A stretch of DNA of 64,000 bases from Campylobacter gracilis (GCF_001190745.1 NZ_CP012196.1:1860001-1924000); one strand, 5' to 3'. Shown: positions 43,603 to 54,131, numbered from the stretch's first letter. The notes: generated by a model from the sequence alone, not told the origin. Translations and numbers: made by a program.

Positions 43603-44709
43603 CTAATAATGCTCGTTTGAAAGCCCCTCTTTATCAAGCTTTTTTGCATCCATCGCGCGCCAAACATAGCTGATGTAACCCAGCACGAAAGGCACTAAAA
43701 ACGACACGTAAAACATCGTCTTAAGCGTATAGAGGCTCGAGCTTGCGTTGCTTATCGAAAGCGAGCTTTGCAGGTCGAAATTTGACGGATAAAACGTCGT
43801 GTTGTTTAGACCCAGAATCAAAAATACGCTCGTTACCGCGCATACGACGCCCACGCCGTAGGAAAATATCCCGCGCACGCTGCTTGTAAATGCGCCTTTG
43901 ACGATGCCCACCAGCACCAGCACGACGCCCAGCAGCAGCAAGACTAGCGCCACAGGCAGGCTTAGGTAGTTATGCAGATACTTAAAGCTCTCAAGGCTTA
44001 CGATGCCGTCGGCGCCGACTGCGTAGCCCTGCTTTAGCAAGACCCACGCCAAAAACGCGATAAAAAATACCAAAAACGCGCTAGCGTTAAATTTAAGCGA
44101 GGCTTTGAGCTTGGCGATCATTTCAGGCTCGGCGATATTGTTCATCAAATATAAGCTCGCTCCCGTTCTAGCGCAGAAAAATAGCGCAAACCCCAAGATG
44201 TAGTTAAACGGATTTGCTAGCGCCTCAAGTCCGCGAGCGGGGTTTTTCCACTGCACAAAATTATTATCGCCCAGCGCAAACTCGCTACCGCTAAAAAGCG
44301 TTGAGACGATGATACCAAGCAGGATCGTGCCCAGCGAGCCGTTTATAAAAAGAAAGGCTTCATAAGTTTTAGCGCCCAAGAAATTATCGGGCTTTTTTCT
44401 GTACTCGTAGGCGACGGCTTGGATTATAAAGCAAAAAAGCAGAGCCATCCACGCCCAATACGCCCCGCCGAAGCTGGTCGCATAAAACAGCGGAAACGCC
44501 GCAAAGCACGCTCCGCCGAACATAACTAGCGTAGTAAACGTAAGCTCCCATTTCTTGCCGATGGAATTTATTATAAAATCCTTCTCGGTCTCACTCTTTG
44601 CCAGCGTAAAAAGCAGCGTCTGACCGCCCTGCACGAAGAGCATAAAAACCAAAATTCCGCCCAGAAGCGAAACCACGCACCACCAATAAATTTGAAAAAT
44701 TTCGTGCAT
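43603..44709 (-). CDS. cydB: Cytochrome bd-type quinol oxidase subunit II
   Basis: A 368-residue membrane subunit with about nine helices, partner of CydA in the high-affinity oxidase that reduces oxygen with quinol. The start follows the cydA stop by one base. The motif GGAYWAWMALLFCFIIQAVAYEYRKK is typical. Length is normal. Confidence 0.95.
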   Translation of the reverse strand: MHEIFQIYWWCVVSLLGGILVFMLFVQGGQTLLFTLAKSETEKDFIINSIGKKWELTFTTLVMFGGACFAAFPLFYATSFGGAYWAWMALLFCFIIQAVAYEYRKKPDNFLGAKTYEAFLFINGSLGTILLGIIVSTLFSGSEFALGDNNFVQWKNPARGLEALANPFNYILGFALFFCARTGASLYLMNNIAEPEMIAKLKASLKFNASAFLVFFIAFLAWVLLKQGYAVGADGIVSLESFKYLHNYLSLPVALVLLLLGVVLVLVGIVKGAFTSSVRGIFSYGVGVVCAVTSVFLILGLNNTTFYPSNFDLQSSLSISNASSSLYTLKTMFYVSFLVPFVLGYISYVWRAMDAKKLDKEGLSNEHY

Positions 44710-44710
44710 C

Positions 44711-46234
44711 TTAAAATCCTATCTTTATCTGTTTTAGCATGATCTTTATCTCGGCTATGAATAAAACCGTAAATAAAACCGCAAAGAGCATAAACGAGAT
44801 CATTATGTTCGTCCCCGCCAGGCTCGTAGCCGCGACGCCCACCGGCATGAGATCTTGTATCGCCCACGGCTGGCGCCCTACTTCGGCTACGATCCAGCCC
44901 GCCTCGCACGCGACGTATCCCAGAGGGATGCTAAATACGCAAAGCCATAAAATTTTCTTGTATTCGGCGAGATTCTTTCGCATCGCCAAAAATAGCGTTA
45001 CGAAAAATAGCAAGATAAAATAGCTTCCCAAAGCCACCATAACGTGGAAGCTGTAAAAGGTAAGCGCCACGGGAGGGACGATCTGCTTCGCGTCGTCAAG
45101 GTAGCCGTAGCCTAAATTTTGCATACTTTGGTTGCCAAATAAAATTTCGCGCGCCTGCTGCATCGCCGCGGTGTCATTCGCGTCTTTGGCGAGCTTGTAA
45201 TCCTTTAGCGCTTGCAGGGCGATTTTGCCTTTTTCGATCTTTTTATCCGCGCCTTCGATGCCGAATTTTTCGTTTCCGAATACCAGATCATCGATGCCCG
45301 GCGTGAAATTATCAAGCCCTCTCGTAGCCATCAGCCCTAGCGCATAAGGTGCTTTAATCTCAAACAAAAACGGCTTCTTATCGTCTCCCGCAGTTTTGCT
45401 CGGATTTAAAACTCCCGCTGCGACGATGCCCGCGTTTACTTCGCCTTTATATAGTCCCTCCATCGCCGCAAGCTTCATCGGCTGCTTTTGCGCGACCTGA
45501 TAGGCGCTCTCGTCGCCGCTAAATAACACGAAAAGCGAGCTTAGCATACCGAAGCTTGCCGCCACGATGAAGCTTTTTTTAGCAAGCGCGAAGTCTTTGT
45601 TTTTTAGCATATAAAACGCCGAAATTCCAAGTACGAAAAGCGCCCCGGTAATGTAGCCGCCGCCAACGGTATGTAAAAATTTAGCCACTCCGAAGTGAGA
45701 TAGCGCGATATCTAAAAAATTACTCATCTCGTTGCGCATCGTATCTGGATTAAAGCTCGTACCAACAGGGTTTTGCATCCAAGCATTCGCAATTAGAATC
45801 CAATACGCGCTTAAATTTGATCCGATCGCCACGAGCCAGGTTGAAAGAAGATGAAATTTCTTGCTTACGCGATCCCAGCCGAAGAACATTACCGCAAAGA
45901 AGGTAGCTTCTAAGAAAAACGCGAGCAAGCCCTCGATCGCAAGCGGCGCGCCGAAGATGTCGCCCACGAACCAGCTGTAATTCGCCCAGTTGGTGCCGAA
46001 CTCAAACTCCATTATGATGCCGGTCGCGACGCCGATGGCAAAATTTATACCGAAAAGGCGCAGCCAAAATTTAGTGATCTTGAGCCACTCCTGCTTACCG
46101 GTCGCGACATATAGGCTCTCCATAAACGCCACGATAAAGCTAAGCCCCAGCGTTAGGGGCACGAAAAGAAAGTGATAAAGCGCCGTGAGCGCAAACTGCG
46201 CCCTCGACCAATCCACGCTAGCAAGCTCTTGCAT
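44711..46234 (-). CDS. cydA: Cytochrome bd-type quinol oxidase subunit I
   Basis: A 507-residue heme subunit. Heme-ligand histidine region YHFLFVPLTLGLSF, GVATGIIMEFEFGTNW, and GRQPWAIQDLMPVGVA are all typical of CydA/CioA. A low-oxygen or cyanide-insensitive oxidase suits an anaerobic or microaerobic Campylobacter. It is preceded by a DUF4492 protein gene with a two-base gap. Confidence 0.96.
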   Translation of the reverse strand: MQELASVDWSRAQFALTALYHFLFVPLTLGLSFIVAFMESLYVATGKQEWLKITKFWLRLFGINFAIGVATGIIMEFEFGTNWANYSWFVGDIFGAPLAIEGLLAFFLEATFFAVMFFGWDRVSKKFHLLSTWLVAIGSNLSAYWILIANAWMQNPVGTSFNPDTMRNEMSNFLDIALSHFGVAKFLHTVGGGYITGALFVLGISAFYMLKNKDFALAKKSFIVAASFGMLSSLFVLFSGDESAYQVAQKQPMKLAAMEGLYKGEVNAGIVAAGVLNPSKTAGDDKKPFLFEIKAPYALGLMATRGLDNFTPGIDDLVFGNEKFGIEGADKKIEKGKIALQALKDYKLAKDANDTAAMQQAREILFGNQSMQNLGYGYLDDAKQIVPPVALTFYSFHVMVALGSYFILLFFVTLFLAMRKNLAEYKKILWLCVFSIPLGYVACEAGWIVAEVGRQPWAIQDLMPVGVAATSLAGTNIMISFMLFAVLFTVLFIAEIKIMLKQIKIGF

Positions 46235-46236
46235 TC

Positions 46237-46446
46237 CTACTCCTTAGTCAAATTTTTATAGATGAAATCGATTTTTTCTTGATCGGTTTTAAATTTAGAA
46301 TCCAAGTTTTCGTCGAAAATGAAAAATTTCAGTAGCACGAAAATTATAAATAGCTTGATCAAAATCACCGCCCACAGCGTTTTACCAAGCTTCATCGAAG
46401 CAAATCCGTGCGCGTAAAATTTTAAAATTTTGCCGAAAAACATCAA
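46237..46446 (-). CDS. DUF4492 small membrane protein
   Basis: A 69-residue protein with one membrane helix (LWAVILIKLFIIFVLLKFFIF) and a charged C-terminus (DQEKIDFIYKNLTKE). DUF4492 proteins often precede cydA, as here with a two-base gap, and probably assist the oxidase. Role not established. Confidence 0.85.
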   Translation of the reverse strand: MMFFGKILKFYAHGFASMKLGKTLWAVILIKLFIIFVLLKFFIFDENLDSKFKTDQEKIDFIYKNLTKE

Positions 46447-46921
46447 ATTTTAACCTTTAGCAATTATTAGTTTATATTTTTTATTGTATAACAATTAATT
46501 AAAATTTAGCTTTAAATTTTGAAATTTTGGTAGCAATTTTATCTTTTTAATAAACACCTCGGTCTTGCGTCATCTCGCTCAAGTAAAGTTTTATTGTATA
46601 ATTCACAAACAATCACATTTTACTTAAACTGCACAAAATTTTAGTTTAGATTCGTCATATAAAATTTTAGAATATATCAAGAAGCGAGCAGAAAAATATG
46701 TGGGGCTTTACTATAAGCATCTTTGTGCCTAATTCGTAGCAATTTTAAATAGAATTTTTTGTAGACAAATTAATACGGCTCGGCTGAAAGCAGACGTAAG
46801 AATTTTAAAATTAAACGCCCAAAGCTACACGATATAAAATTTAAGAACGTATAATTACTCGACGCAAAATTTAAAGCATTTCATTAGACTGGGCGGATAA
46901 TTGAAAAGCCTAAGAGCCGAT
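46447..46921. other. Intergenic region upstream of the cyd operon
   Basis: 475 bases, very AT-rich, no supportable gene. It holds the cyd promoter and two plus-strand TATAAT-like boxes (46597-46602, 46850-46855) without any downstream gene. A 13-codon frame starting MWGFTI near 46698 is too short and unsupported. Confidence 0.5.
46478..46498 (-). promoter_or_regulatory. cyd operon promoter with an overlapping dyad
   Basis: On the minus strand a TACAAT -10 box (46483-46488) lies 37 bases before the DUF4492 start. It overlaps an ATTGT-n3-ACAAT inverted repeat on the plus strand, a possible repressor or activator site. Confidence 0.4.
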
Positions 46922-47707
46922 TTAGCGTAAATTCGCAGCATGGCTCATCAGCGATACAATCTCTGCTAGGTCGAATTTACCGCCGAAAAAGAGATTGAAA
47001 GCAAGCGCGCCCTGATTTATCAGCATCTCTTTACCGTCTTTTGCAGGCAAATTTTTTGCGCATGCGGCTTGCAAAAACGGAGTCTGCTTGCCATAGATCG
47101 CATCAAAAGCAAATTTTGCGCGGGATAAAATTTCATCTATTACCCCCTCGGGCGCAGGCAGCGCGTCATCTTTGAGCCCCGCGCCGGTAGCATTGACGAT
47201 AAGATCGTAGTCTTTGGACTTGAAATTTTCATAGCTAAAAAATTCCTCGCAGCCGAAGTCAAAATCCTTTGCGCTGCGGTTTAGGATGTCAAATTTCACG
47301 CCGTTTTTGCTTAGCGCGTAGCCAATTGCCCGCGTCGTGCCGCCCGCGCCTAAAATAAGCGCATTGCGAATCTCGCCAAAGCCTAAGATTGCGCAGAAAA
47401 AGCCTTGCGCATCGGTGTTAAAGCCTTGCAGCGCGTCGCCTTTTAGCACCAGCGTGTTTACCGAGCCGATCTTCTGCGCCGCTTCACTTAGGATGTCGCA
47501 TGCTTTAAATGCGTCGAGCTTAAAAGGCACGGTTATGTTCGCACCCGCAAGCTTTAAAGCTTCAAATTTAGCTCGCAGCTCCTCGCCATGCTGCAACAAA
47601 ACTCGCCCATAGTAAGCGTCTAGGGCTAGAAATTTTATGGCGTAATTATGAAGTAGCGGTGAGAGAGAGTGCGCGATCGGGTTGCCGAAAACCGCGAATC
47701 TGTCCAC
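46922..47707 (-). CDS. aroE: Shikimate dehydrogenase
   Basis: Reduces dehydroshikimate with NADPH. 261 residues; FGNPIAHSLSPLLHN start, NVTVPFK Lys site region, and the Rossmann loop LGAGGTTRAIG. Overlaps the SPOR gene stop by one base. With aroK, two steps of the shikimate pathway lie in this window. Confidence 0.94.
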   Translation of the reverse strand: MDRFAVFGNPIAHSLSPLLHNYAIKFLALDAYYGRVLLQHGEELRAKFEALKLAGANITVPFKLDAFKACDILSEAAQKIGSVNTLVLKGDALQGFNTDAQGFFCAILGFGEIRNALILGAGGTTRAIGYALSKNGVKFDILNRSAKDFDFGCEEFFSYENFKSKDYDLIVNATGAGLKDDALPAPEGVIDEILSRAKFAFDAIYGKQTPFLQAACAKNLPAKDGKEMLINQGALAFNLFFGGKFDLAEIVSLMSHAANLR

Positions 47708-48738
47708 TATTTCACTCGGTAGATATACGCTCCGCTATTGATGCTACGCATATCGCTAAGCGCCTTTTGTAGTGCCTCGCCCTCAAAAGGTCCGACTAAA
47801 ATTTTAGTCACGCTCTTGCTGCCGACGTGAGTTTGCAGAGCGATCGGGCTGTAGCCTTTTTTAGTGATTTTTTTAGTGTCAGACCCGTTTGGATCGTAGG
47901 CATTGGATGCGAAAACCTGCACATAGCTGCCGTTTGCCACGCTGGTGCTGGTGCTCTTTGCTGCAACGCCAGCCTTTACGCTCTCGCTTTTAGACTCCGG
48001 CTTGCTAGCTTCTTTTTTAGACTCAGGTTTTGCTGGCTCTTTTTTGACTTCAGCTTTCGCATGTTCCTTTTTAGCTTCCGTTTTTGAAGGCTCTTTTTTA
48101 ACTTCTGTTTTTGCTTGTTTTTCAGGTTCTTTTTTAGGCTCTACTTTCTGCTCGACTTTTCTAATTTCGGTTTTAGAAGGTTCTTTTTTTATCTCGTCTT
48201 TTGCAGACTCTTTTTTAGGCTCAGGTTTTTTTACGTCAGTTTTTTCAGGTTTTTTAGCTTCGTCTTTAGGCTCAATCTTTTTACTTTCTATTTTAACTTC
48301 GGATTTTTTTGGCTCTTCTTTGATTTCGGGCTTTTGGATTTCTACTTTCTGTGCTTCAGGCTGAGCGCTTGCGACGACCTTGCTTTCGGAATTAGGCTCT
48401 TGGGTTTTTATCTCTACTTTGGTTGGAGCTGCAGATGCTGCATTGGGTTCTGATTTCACTTCTACAGGCTCAGACTGCGAAGGCTCAGGTTTTTGAACTT
48501 GTACGGTAGGCTTTTGCTCCGCTTTGGCAAGCTCTTCTTCACTAGGCATAGTAAGACCTGCGTTAGTATCAATATCGTCTTTATTAATAGCCTTCATTAT
48601 GATTAAAATGATTAAGAATAAAACTACAACGCCGGCTGCGACGGTAAGACCTTTTTTTAAATTCGCGTTCTTATCGACATTGCCGCTATTAATCACTATG
48701 TCGTCTATGCTGCTCATATCGAAATTTTTGTCGTTCAT
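47707..48738 (-). CDS. SPOR domain protein with long Lys/Pro/Glu linker
   Basis: A 343-residue inner-membrane protein: short cytoplasmic start, one helix (GLTVAAGVVVLFLIILIIMKA), a long linker of repeated K-E-P and K-K-x-E units (about residues 85-255), and a C-terminal SPOR domain (SYVQVFASNAYDPNG...) that binds denuded peptidoglycan at division sites. I start it at 48738, where TAGGAGAGT precedes the ATG; an upstream frame start lacks one. Position between glyA and aroE matches C. jejuni. Opposite-strand frames here are shadows of the repetitive linker. Confidence 0.88.
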   Translation of the reverse strand: MNDKNFDMSSIDDIVINSGNVDKNANLKKGLTVAAGVVVLFLIILIIMKAINKDDIDTNAGLTMPSEEELAKAEQKPTVQVQKPEPSQSEPVEVKSEPNAASAAPTKVEIKTQEPNSESKVVASAQPEAQKVEIQKPEIKEEPKKSEVKIESKKIEPKDEAKKPEKTDVKKPEPKKESAKDEIKKEPSKTEIRKVEQKVEPKKEPEKQAKTEVKKEPSKTEAKKEHAKAEVKKEPAKPESKKEASKPESKSESVKAGVAAKSTSTSVANGSYVQVFASNAYDPNGSDTKKITKKGYSPIALQTHVGSKSVTKILVGPFEGEALQKALSDMRSINSGAYIYRVK

Positions 48739-48805
48739 ACTCTCTCCTAAGATTATTTTATTATTTACTTTGTAAATTCTACCACGCAAAATTTACGAAA
48801 TAAAT

Positions 48806-48829
48806 AATTCGGGTAAGCTTACCCGAATT
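48806..48829 (-). terminator. Terminator of the gatC-to-glyA transcript
   Basis: A perfect 24-bp palindrome (AATTCGGGTAAG / CTTACCCGAATT) just after the glyA stop, followed on the minus strand by ATTTATTTCG. Likely ends the six-gene transcript. Confidence 0.75.
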
Positions 48830-48837
48830 TATTAAAT

Positions 48838-50091
48838 TTAATACATCGCGCGGTCGTAGATGATAAAGCGGTGCGCCAAATCCCGCACCTCCTCTTTGAC
48901 CTGCGCCTGAAGCTTAGAATTTGAGATGTCGCTTAGCACGTCGGCGATTTTATTTCCGATAAACTCAAATTCTTTCTCTTTCATGCCGCGCGCCGTAAGT
49001 GCGGGGCTACCGACGCGGATACCGCTGGTGACGAACGGGCTGCGCGTCTCGCCCGGTACTGTGTTTTTATTCGTCGTGATGCCTGCGTTTTCAAGCGCGG
49101 CGCTAGCGTCCTTGCCGCTAAAATCCCTATTTAAAAAGCTCATTAAAATCAGATGGTTATCGGTACCGCCGCTAACAAGATCAAAGCCGCGCCCAACCAG
49201 CGTTTCGCCCAAAACTCTAGCGTTTGCTTTGACCTGCTTGGCATAGACCTTCCACTCGGGGCTTAGATTGTGTTTAAAGCCCACCGCCTTTGCAGCGATG
49301 ACGTGCATTAGTGGGCCGCCCTGGATACCCGGGAAGATCGCCGAGTTGATCTTTTTAGCAAATTCCTCGTCGTTGGTCATTATGATGCCGCCGCGCGGAC
49401 CGCGAAGCGTTTTATGCGTGGTCGAGCTTACGACGTGGCAATGCGGAAACGGATTAGCGTGTTCGCCTGCGACGACGAGCCCAGCGACGTGCGCTACGTC
49501 GGCGAAAAGAAACGCGCCCACGCTATCAGCGATCTGTCTAAATTTAGCAAAATCTATCTCGCGCGTATAGGCGCTCGCACCGCAAACGATCATCTTCGGC
49601 TTTACGATCTGAGCGATCTCAAGCACCTTATCGTAGTTTATGCGGCCATCGAGCTCCACGCCGTACTCGAAGCTCTCATACATCTTTCCGCTACTTGAAA
49701 CCTTCGCGCCGTGCGTCAAATGCCCGCCGTGGCTAAGCGCCATGCCTAAAATTTTCTCGCCCGGTTTCAAAAACGCGGCATATACGCCTTGGTTAGCTTG
49801 GCTGCCACTGTTTGGCTGGACGTTTGCAAACTCACAGCCGAAGAGCTTTTTACAGCGATCGATCGCGATCTGCTCGATCTCGTCTACGAACTCGCAGCCG
49901 CCGTAGTAGCGCTTGCCGGGATAGCCTTCGGCGTATTTATTCGTTAACACCGAGCCCATCGCCTCCATCACCTCGGGATAGGTGAAATTTTCGCTCGCGA
50001 TCATCTCCAAATAATCGCACTGGCGGGCAAGCTCTTTATTGGTTAGACTAAAAATTTCATTATCGAATTTTTCTAAATTTGACACGTTCAC
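48838..50091 (-). CDS. glyA: Serine hydroxymethyltransferase
   Basis: Makes glycine and methylene-THF from serine. 417 residues; PLP-lysine in [29 protein letters not shown] near the N-terminus. Overlaps lysS by four bases; the fur-lysS-glyA order is that of C. jejuni. Confidence 0.97.
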   Translation of the reverse strand: MNVSNLEKFDNEIFSLTNKELARQCDYLEMIASENFTYPEVMEAMGSVLTNKYAEGYPGKRYYGGCEFVDEIEQIAIDRCKKLFGCEFANVQPNSGSQANQGVYAAFLKPGEKILGMALSHGGHLTHGAKVSSSGKMYESFEYGVELDGRINYDKVLEIAQIVKPKMIVCGASAYTREIDFAKFRQIADSVGAFLFADVAHVAGLVVAGEHANPFPHCHVVSSTTHKTLRGPRGGIIMTNDEEFAKKINSAIFPGIQGGPLMHVIAAKAVGFKHNLSPEWKVYAKQVKANARVLGETLVGRGFDLVSGGTDNHLILMSFLNRDFSGKDASAALENAGITTNKNTVPGETRSPFVTSGIRVGSPALTARGMKEKEFEFIGNKIADVLSDISNSKLQAQVKEEVRDLAHRFIIYDRAMY

Positions 50092-51581
50092 TCCTTCTCT
50101 AAATTTAGCGGCCTCATCGCGGGGAACAAAATCACGTCGCGGATCGATTTTTTATTCAGCAAAATCATCGCCAAGCGATCGATTCCAAGCCCCCAGCCGG
50201 TAGTCGGCGGCATCGCATAGCTAAGCGCACGGACGTAATCCTCATCCATCTCGTGAGCTTCGTCGTCGCCAGCGTTTTTAGCGTCGATTTGAGCCTTAAA
50301 TCTGGCGTATTGATCGAGCGGATCGTTCAGCTCGTTAAAGGCGTTGGCTAGCTCTTTGCCCGCGATGTAGAGCTCAAATCTCTCGGCTATTTGCGGATTT
50401 TCGTCGCTTCTGCGCGAAAGTGGGCTGATCGAGATCGGAAAATCCACGATGAATGTCGGATTTATGAGCTTAGCTTCTACGTAATTATCAAAAAGTTCGC
50501 TCTGCAAGTGGCCTAGATCGAGCTTTTCATTGACTTCAAATTTATCCTCTTTGAGCTTTGCGATGATCTTTTCGCGATCATTTACGATCTGCGGCTCTAT
50601 GCCGCCTATCTGCGTAAGCGCGTCGAGATACTTTATGCGCGCAAAAGGCTTTGAAAAATCGATCTCGCGCTCATCGTAGGTTAAAATTTCGCCTAGCCTG
50701 AGCCTCTTAAATAGCGCTTTAAATAACTCCTCGGTTAGGTTCATCGCGTCGTTATAATCATGCCACGCCCAGTAGAATTCTATGCTGGTAAACTCTGGAT
50801 TGTGCGTCAGATCCATGCCCTCGTTGCGGAAGTTTCGATTGATCTCAAAGACCGCCTCCATGCCGCCTACGACGAGGCGCTTAAGATACAGCTCCGGCGC
50901 GATACGCAGGTAGCGATCGACGTCGAGAGCATTGTGGTGCGTGATGAAAGGCTTAGCGTTCGCGCCGCCTGCGATTGGGTGCATCATCGGCGTTTCGACC
51001 TCTAAAAATCCATGCTTTTCAAAAAAGCTGCGGATCTCGCTAACGATGATCGAGCGCTTAATAAAATCCTCGCGGACCTCGGGGTTCATTATCATATCGA
51101 GGTATCTTTGGCGGTAGCGCATCTCGATATCGACAAGGCCGTGAAATTTCTCCGGAAGCGGGCAGATCGCTTTGGATGCGAGCGTTATTTTGCTGGCATG
51201 GATCGAAAACTCGCCCGTTTGGGTGACGAAGGCGTATCCGCGCACTAAAATTATATCGCCCACTTCGAGATTTTTCTTAAATTTAGCGTAATCCTCCTCG
51301 CCTATGCTGTCGCGAGAGTAATAAATTTGAATATTACCGCTTTGATCTTCTATGTTTGCGAAGGTGGATTTGCCCGCGACGCGCTTTAGCTTTAACCTTC
51401 CGGCAAGGCTTACCTCCTCGCTCGCTTTTTTATCCTCGGTATCTTTGATGTAGCCGAATTTCTCTTTAAACTCGGCTATGCTCATATCTTTTTTTAGAAA
51501 GTGCGGATAGGGATTAGCCCCCAAATTCCGAAGTTCCGACGCCTTGTCTATCCTTTGGATCTCTAACTGGCTATCAAACAA
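50088..51581 (-). CDS. lysS: Lysine--tRNA ligase
   Basis: A 497-residue class II synthetase: N-terminal OB domain and catalytic domain with motif 2 ([17 protein letters not shown]) and motif 3 ([13 protein letters not shown]). I start it at the TTG at 51581 because AAGGAAG lies six bases before it; the frame extends upstream inside fur without signal. One base separates it from fur. Confidence 0.94.
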   Translation of the reverse strand: MFDSQLEIQRIDKASELRNLGANPYPHFLKKDMSIAEFKEKFGYIKDTEDKKASEEVSLAGRLKLKRVAGKSTFANIEDQSGNIQIYYSRDSIGEEDYAKFKKNLEVGDIILVRGYAFVTQTGEFSIHASKITLASKAICPLPEKFHGLVDIEMRYRQRYLDMIMNPEVREDFIKRSIIVSEIRSFFEKHGFLEVETPMMHPIAGGANAKPFITHHNALDVDRYLRIAPELYLKRLVVGGMEAVFEINRNFRNEGMDLTHNPEFTSIEFYWAWHDYNDAMNLTEELFKALFKRLRLGEILTYDEREIDFSKPFARIKYLDALTQIGGIEPQIVNDREKIIAKLKEDKFEVNEKLDLGHLQSELFDNYVEAKLINPTFIVDFPISISPLSRRSDENPQIAERFELYIAGKELANAFNELNDPLDQYARFKAQIDAKNAGDDEAHEMDEDYVRALSYAMPPTTGWGLGIDRLAMILLNKKSIRDVILFPAMRPLNLEKE

Positions 51582-51582
51582 T

Positions 51583-52050
51583 CTACTTCCTTTTTGCCGC
51601 GCATTCAGGGCAAATTCCATACAGCTGCATCATATGTCCCGTAAGCGTAAATCCGTGCTCTTTGGCGACGGCAAGCTGTTTTCGCTCAATAGTGGCGTCT
51701 TGAAATTCTATGATCTTATTGCAGCTTTTGCAGATTAGATGGTCGTGGTGAGGCTTGTTGGCAAGCTCAAATTTCTTACCCTGCGCGCCAAATGAGATCG
51801 ACGTCGCCATACCTGAATCCTCAAGCAAATTTAAGGTACGATACACCGTCGCTATGCCTACGTTTAACTCCGGAAATTTCGCTTTGATCTCGTTATGAAG
51901 CGCCTCGGGCGTAAAGTGTTTGTTGTTGTTATAAAGCGTGCGGAGTAAAACCTCGCGCTGCTTGGTATATTTTAGACCGCTAGCGGCAAGCGCCTTTTTA
52001 AACTCAACAATTAGAGCGTCAAACTCTAAATTTTCGATTTTTGCATTCAT
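51583..52050 (-). CDS. fur: Ferric uptake regulator
   Basis: A 155-residue Fur-family repressor. Winged-helix part with [18 protein letters not shown] metal site in [12 protein letters not shown], and CxxC pairs (CKSC, CPEC). In C. jejuni this locus encodes Fur, and lysS/glyA follow it as here. It probably responds to iron; PerR would be the alternative, but position favours Fur. Confidence 0.93.
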   Translation of the reverse strand: MNAKIENLEFDALIVEFKKALAASGLKYTKQREVLLRTLYNNNKHFTPEALHNEIKAKFPELNVGIATVYRTLNLLEDSGMATSISFGAQGKKFELANKPHHDHLICKSCNKIIEFQDATIERKQLAVAKEHGFTLTGHMMQLYGICPECAAKRK

Positions 52051-52727
52051 AATTTTGTCCTTTCTGTAGAATTTACTTCTGAACTGGCGTTAAAATCGCT
52101 AGGTTCAGTGCTTTGATTTTGATCCGAGTTCATACGGGCGGTAGAATTCTGATCTTTTAAGAGCTTGTCATCCATCTTAGAACCGATAGAATCCAAGCTT
52201 TGTTTGATCTTCGGATCATCTTTGAGATTTAAAATCCAATTTCCGATTTTTAAGAAAATCGGCGCAGTTTTGCTGCTTTCAAAATACTTTTTAGTCTGTT
52301 CGTTCATCGACATAGGACCGCTTGCAAGTGTAACAATAACGGCAAAAATTAAGAAAATTTTACTTACGCTAAACACAAAACCGCCGATCTTATCGACAAA
52401 GCCCAGTCCACTCCATTTAAAGAATTTTGAAATGATTTCGCCTATAATCAGACATGAGATCCATACGCCAAAAAGCACAGCGATAAAGCCGATGAGAACC
52501 TGCGTCGTATCACCTGAAAGCACGCCGTTTGCATTCTGTAAAGCGGGAATTTTGGCTGCAATCCACTCGCCCGCCATAGTTTTATAACGCATTGCGGCAA
52601 AAAGACCGCCGATGAGACCCAAAATTCCAAAAATTTCTTTTACAATGCCGTTGGTGATACCGCGTAGTCCGAAGAGCACTACGAGTACCAAACAGCCGAC
52701 GTCAAACCAATTAATACCTTCCATCAA
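52047..52727 (-). CDS. cvpA: CvpA family membrane protein
   Basis: A 226-residue protein with four helices in its first 150 residues (CvpA domain: [29 protein letters not shown]) and a polar tail rich in Asn, Ser and Asp. CvpA proteins are linked to colicin V production and stress tolerance. Overlaps fur and pilT by four bases each, so it belongs to the same transcript. Confidence 0.9.
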   Translation of the reverse strand: MMEGINWFDVGCLVLVVLFGLRGITNGIVKEIFGILGLIGGLFAAMRYKTMAGEWIAAKIPALQNANGVLSGDTTQVLIGFIAVLFGVWISCLIIGEIISKFFKWSGLGFVDKIGGFVFSVSKIFLIFAVIVTLASGPMSMNEQTKKYFESSKTAPIFLKIGNWILNLKDDPKIKQSLDSIGSKMDDKLLKDQNSTARMNSDQNQSTEPSDFNASSEVNSTERTKL

Positions 52728-53806
52728 GCACCCACCACGCCTATTAGCTCTTGTAGGTTAGTCGAGTACCTAAACGCCGTGTCTTTTGAAATTTGATTTG
52801 CACGGATCGCTTTAACCATCGCTTGAGTTTGAGTTATCATACCGGTAGATTGCTGATTTAGCTGCATTTGAGAGTAAATTTGATGCACCTTGTTTTCGCG
52901 GATTAGATTCGCTACGGCATTGTTATTGAGCAAAATTTCATGGATCGCGATACGTCCGCCGCCAAGCTTTGGCAAAAGCGATTGCGAAATGACCGCGGTA
53001 AGTGATACAGAGAGCATATTTCGTACTTGGAGCTGCTCGCCGCCATCAAAGCTATCGATAATACGGTTGATCGTTTGCATCGCGGAGTTGGTGTGTAGCG
53101 TACCAAATACCAAGTGACCGGTCTCAGCCGCGGTAATGGCGATCGAGATAGTCTCTCTATCGCGCATCTCACCAACTAGAATAATATCCGGGTCCTCACG
53201 CAAGGCAAATTTTAACGCATTAGCGTAGGAATGGGTATCAGTGCCGATATTTCTGTGAGAAAAAAGCGCTTTTTTATTGGTATGGACGAACTCGACCGGA
53301 TCTTCAACGGTGATGATGTGCTTGCGTTCTTTTTCGTTGATCTCGTTTAGCATCGCGGCAAGAGTAGTTGATTTACCGCTACCAGTAGGCCCGGTAACCA
53401 AAATCATGCCTTTTTCGTGCTTGACCACCTCTTTAAAAATCGTAGGGGCTTTTAAATCGTCCAGGCTAGGAATATCGATAGGAATAATACGAAATGCAGC
53501 AGCCAAATCGCCATTCATAGTATAGTAGTAATTACCACGGAAGCGTCCGATATTAGGAAGCTCGATCGCAAAGTCAAGCTCTTTATTTTCCTCGAGCGCA
53601 CTTTTTTGAGCATCGGTAATGAGCGCGTAGCAGATATACTCGATATCTGTACCCTTAAGCGGGTCCATGGCAAGTGGGCGCAATGTTCCGTCGATACGTA
53701 TTTGAGGCGCCGAGCGCGAAACTAAGTGAAGATCGCTCGCTTTGTTAAAAACGACGGTTTTTAGTAGGGTTTCGATATCTACTAAATTTCTTTGAACTTC
53801 TTCCAT
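52724..53806 (-). CDS. PilT/PilU-type retraction ATPase
   Basis: A 360-residue hexameric ATPase of the type IV pilus twitching family: Walker A GPTGSGKSTTLAAM, DPDIILVGEMRDRETI, and AIHEILLNNNAVANLIRENKV. It powers pilus retraction. No other pilus genes are near; in C. jejuni the equivalent position (gatC-cvpA) has no pilT as far as I recall, so this looks inserted. It overlaps cvpA by four bases. Confidence 0.93.
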   Translation of the reverse strand: MEEVQRNLVDIETLLKTVVFNKASDLHLVSRSAPQIRIDGTLRPLAMDPLKGTDIEYICYALITDAQKSALEENKELDFAIELPNIGRFRGNYYYTMNGDLAAAFRIIPIDIPSLDDLKAPTIFKEVVKHEKGMILVTGPTGSGKSTTLAAMLNEINEKERKHIITVEDPVEFVHTNKKALFSHRNIGTDTHSYANALKFALREDPDIILVGEMRDRETISIAITAAETGHLVFGTLHTNSAMQTINRIIDSFDGGEQLQVRNMLSVSLTAVISQSLLPKLGGGRIAIHEILLNNNAVANLIRENKVHQIYSQMQLNQQSTGMITQTQAMVKAIRANQISKDTAFRYSTNLQELIGVVGA

Positions 53807-53816
53807 AAAATTCCTT

Positions 53817-54104
53817 TCAATCTATGATTTTCGGTACTACGAAGTAGCCGCCTTCGGACTGCGGAGCATGCTTTAAAACGCTTTCTGCGACGTCGCTTTT
53901 GCGTGGGATATCTTTGCGAAACGGAGTACCGCCTTTCAGCGTAGTGATAGCCGCCTCGCCGCTTTGTAAATCCAGCTCATTTAGAATTTCTACAAAATCT
54001 ACGATATTATTCAATTGCCCCTTGAATTCCTCCCGTTTTTCATCTGGAATTTTAAGAGCAGATAGCCTTTCCAGCTTGCTTAGCAAGGCATCGTCTATTA
54101 TCAT
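53817..54104 (-). CDS. gatC: Glutamyl-tRNA(Gln)/aspartyl-tRNA(Asn) amidotransferase subunit C
   Basis: A 95-residue GatC: bridging subunit of the GatCAB complex that converts misacylated Glu-tRNA-Gln/Asp-tRNA-Asn. The DDALLSKLERLSALKIPDE start and F.I...L motifs fit. The neighbouring promoter suggests it heads the transcript gatC-pilT-cvpA-fur-lysS-glyA. Confidence 0.92.
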   Translation of the reverse strand: MIIDDALLSKLERLSALKIPDEKREEFKGQLNNIVDFVEILNELDLQSGEAAITTLKGGTPFRKDIPRKSDVAESVLKHAPQSEGGYFVVPKIID

Positions 54105-54131
54105 AACTTTCCTTTTTCTGATAAATGCGAC

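Noticed and set aside
46597-46602. Plus-strand TATAAT as a promoter for a small RNA
   Set aside because: AT-rich sequence gives such boxes by chance, and no conserved or structured transcript follows.
47827-48453. Plus-strand Phe/Leu-rich frames opposite the SPOR protein
   Set aside because: They are mirror images of the repetitive Lys/Glu/Pro linker on the minus strand and have no start signals.
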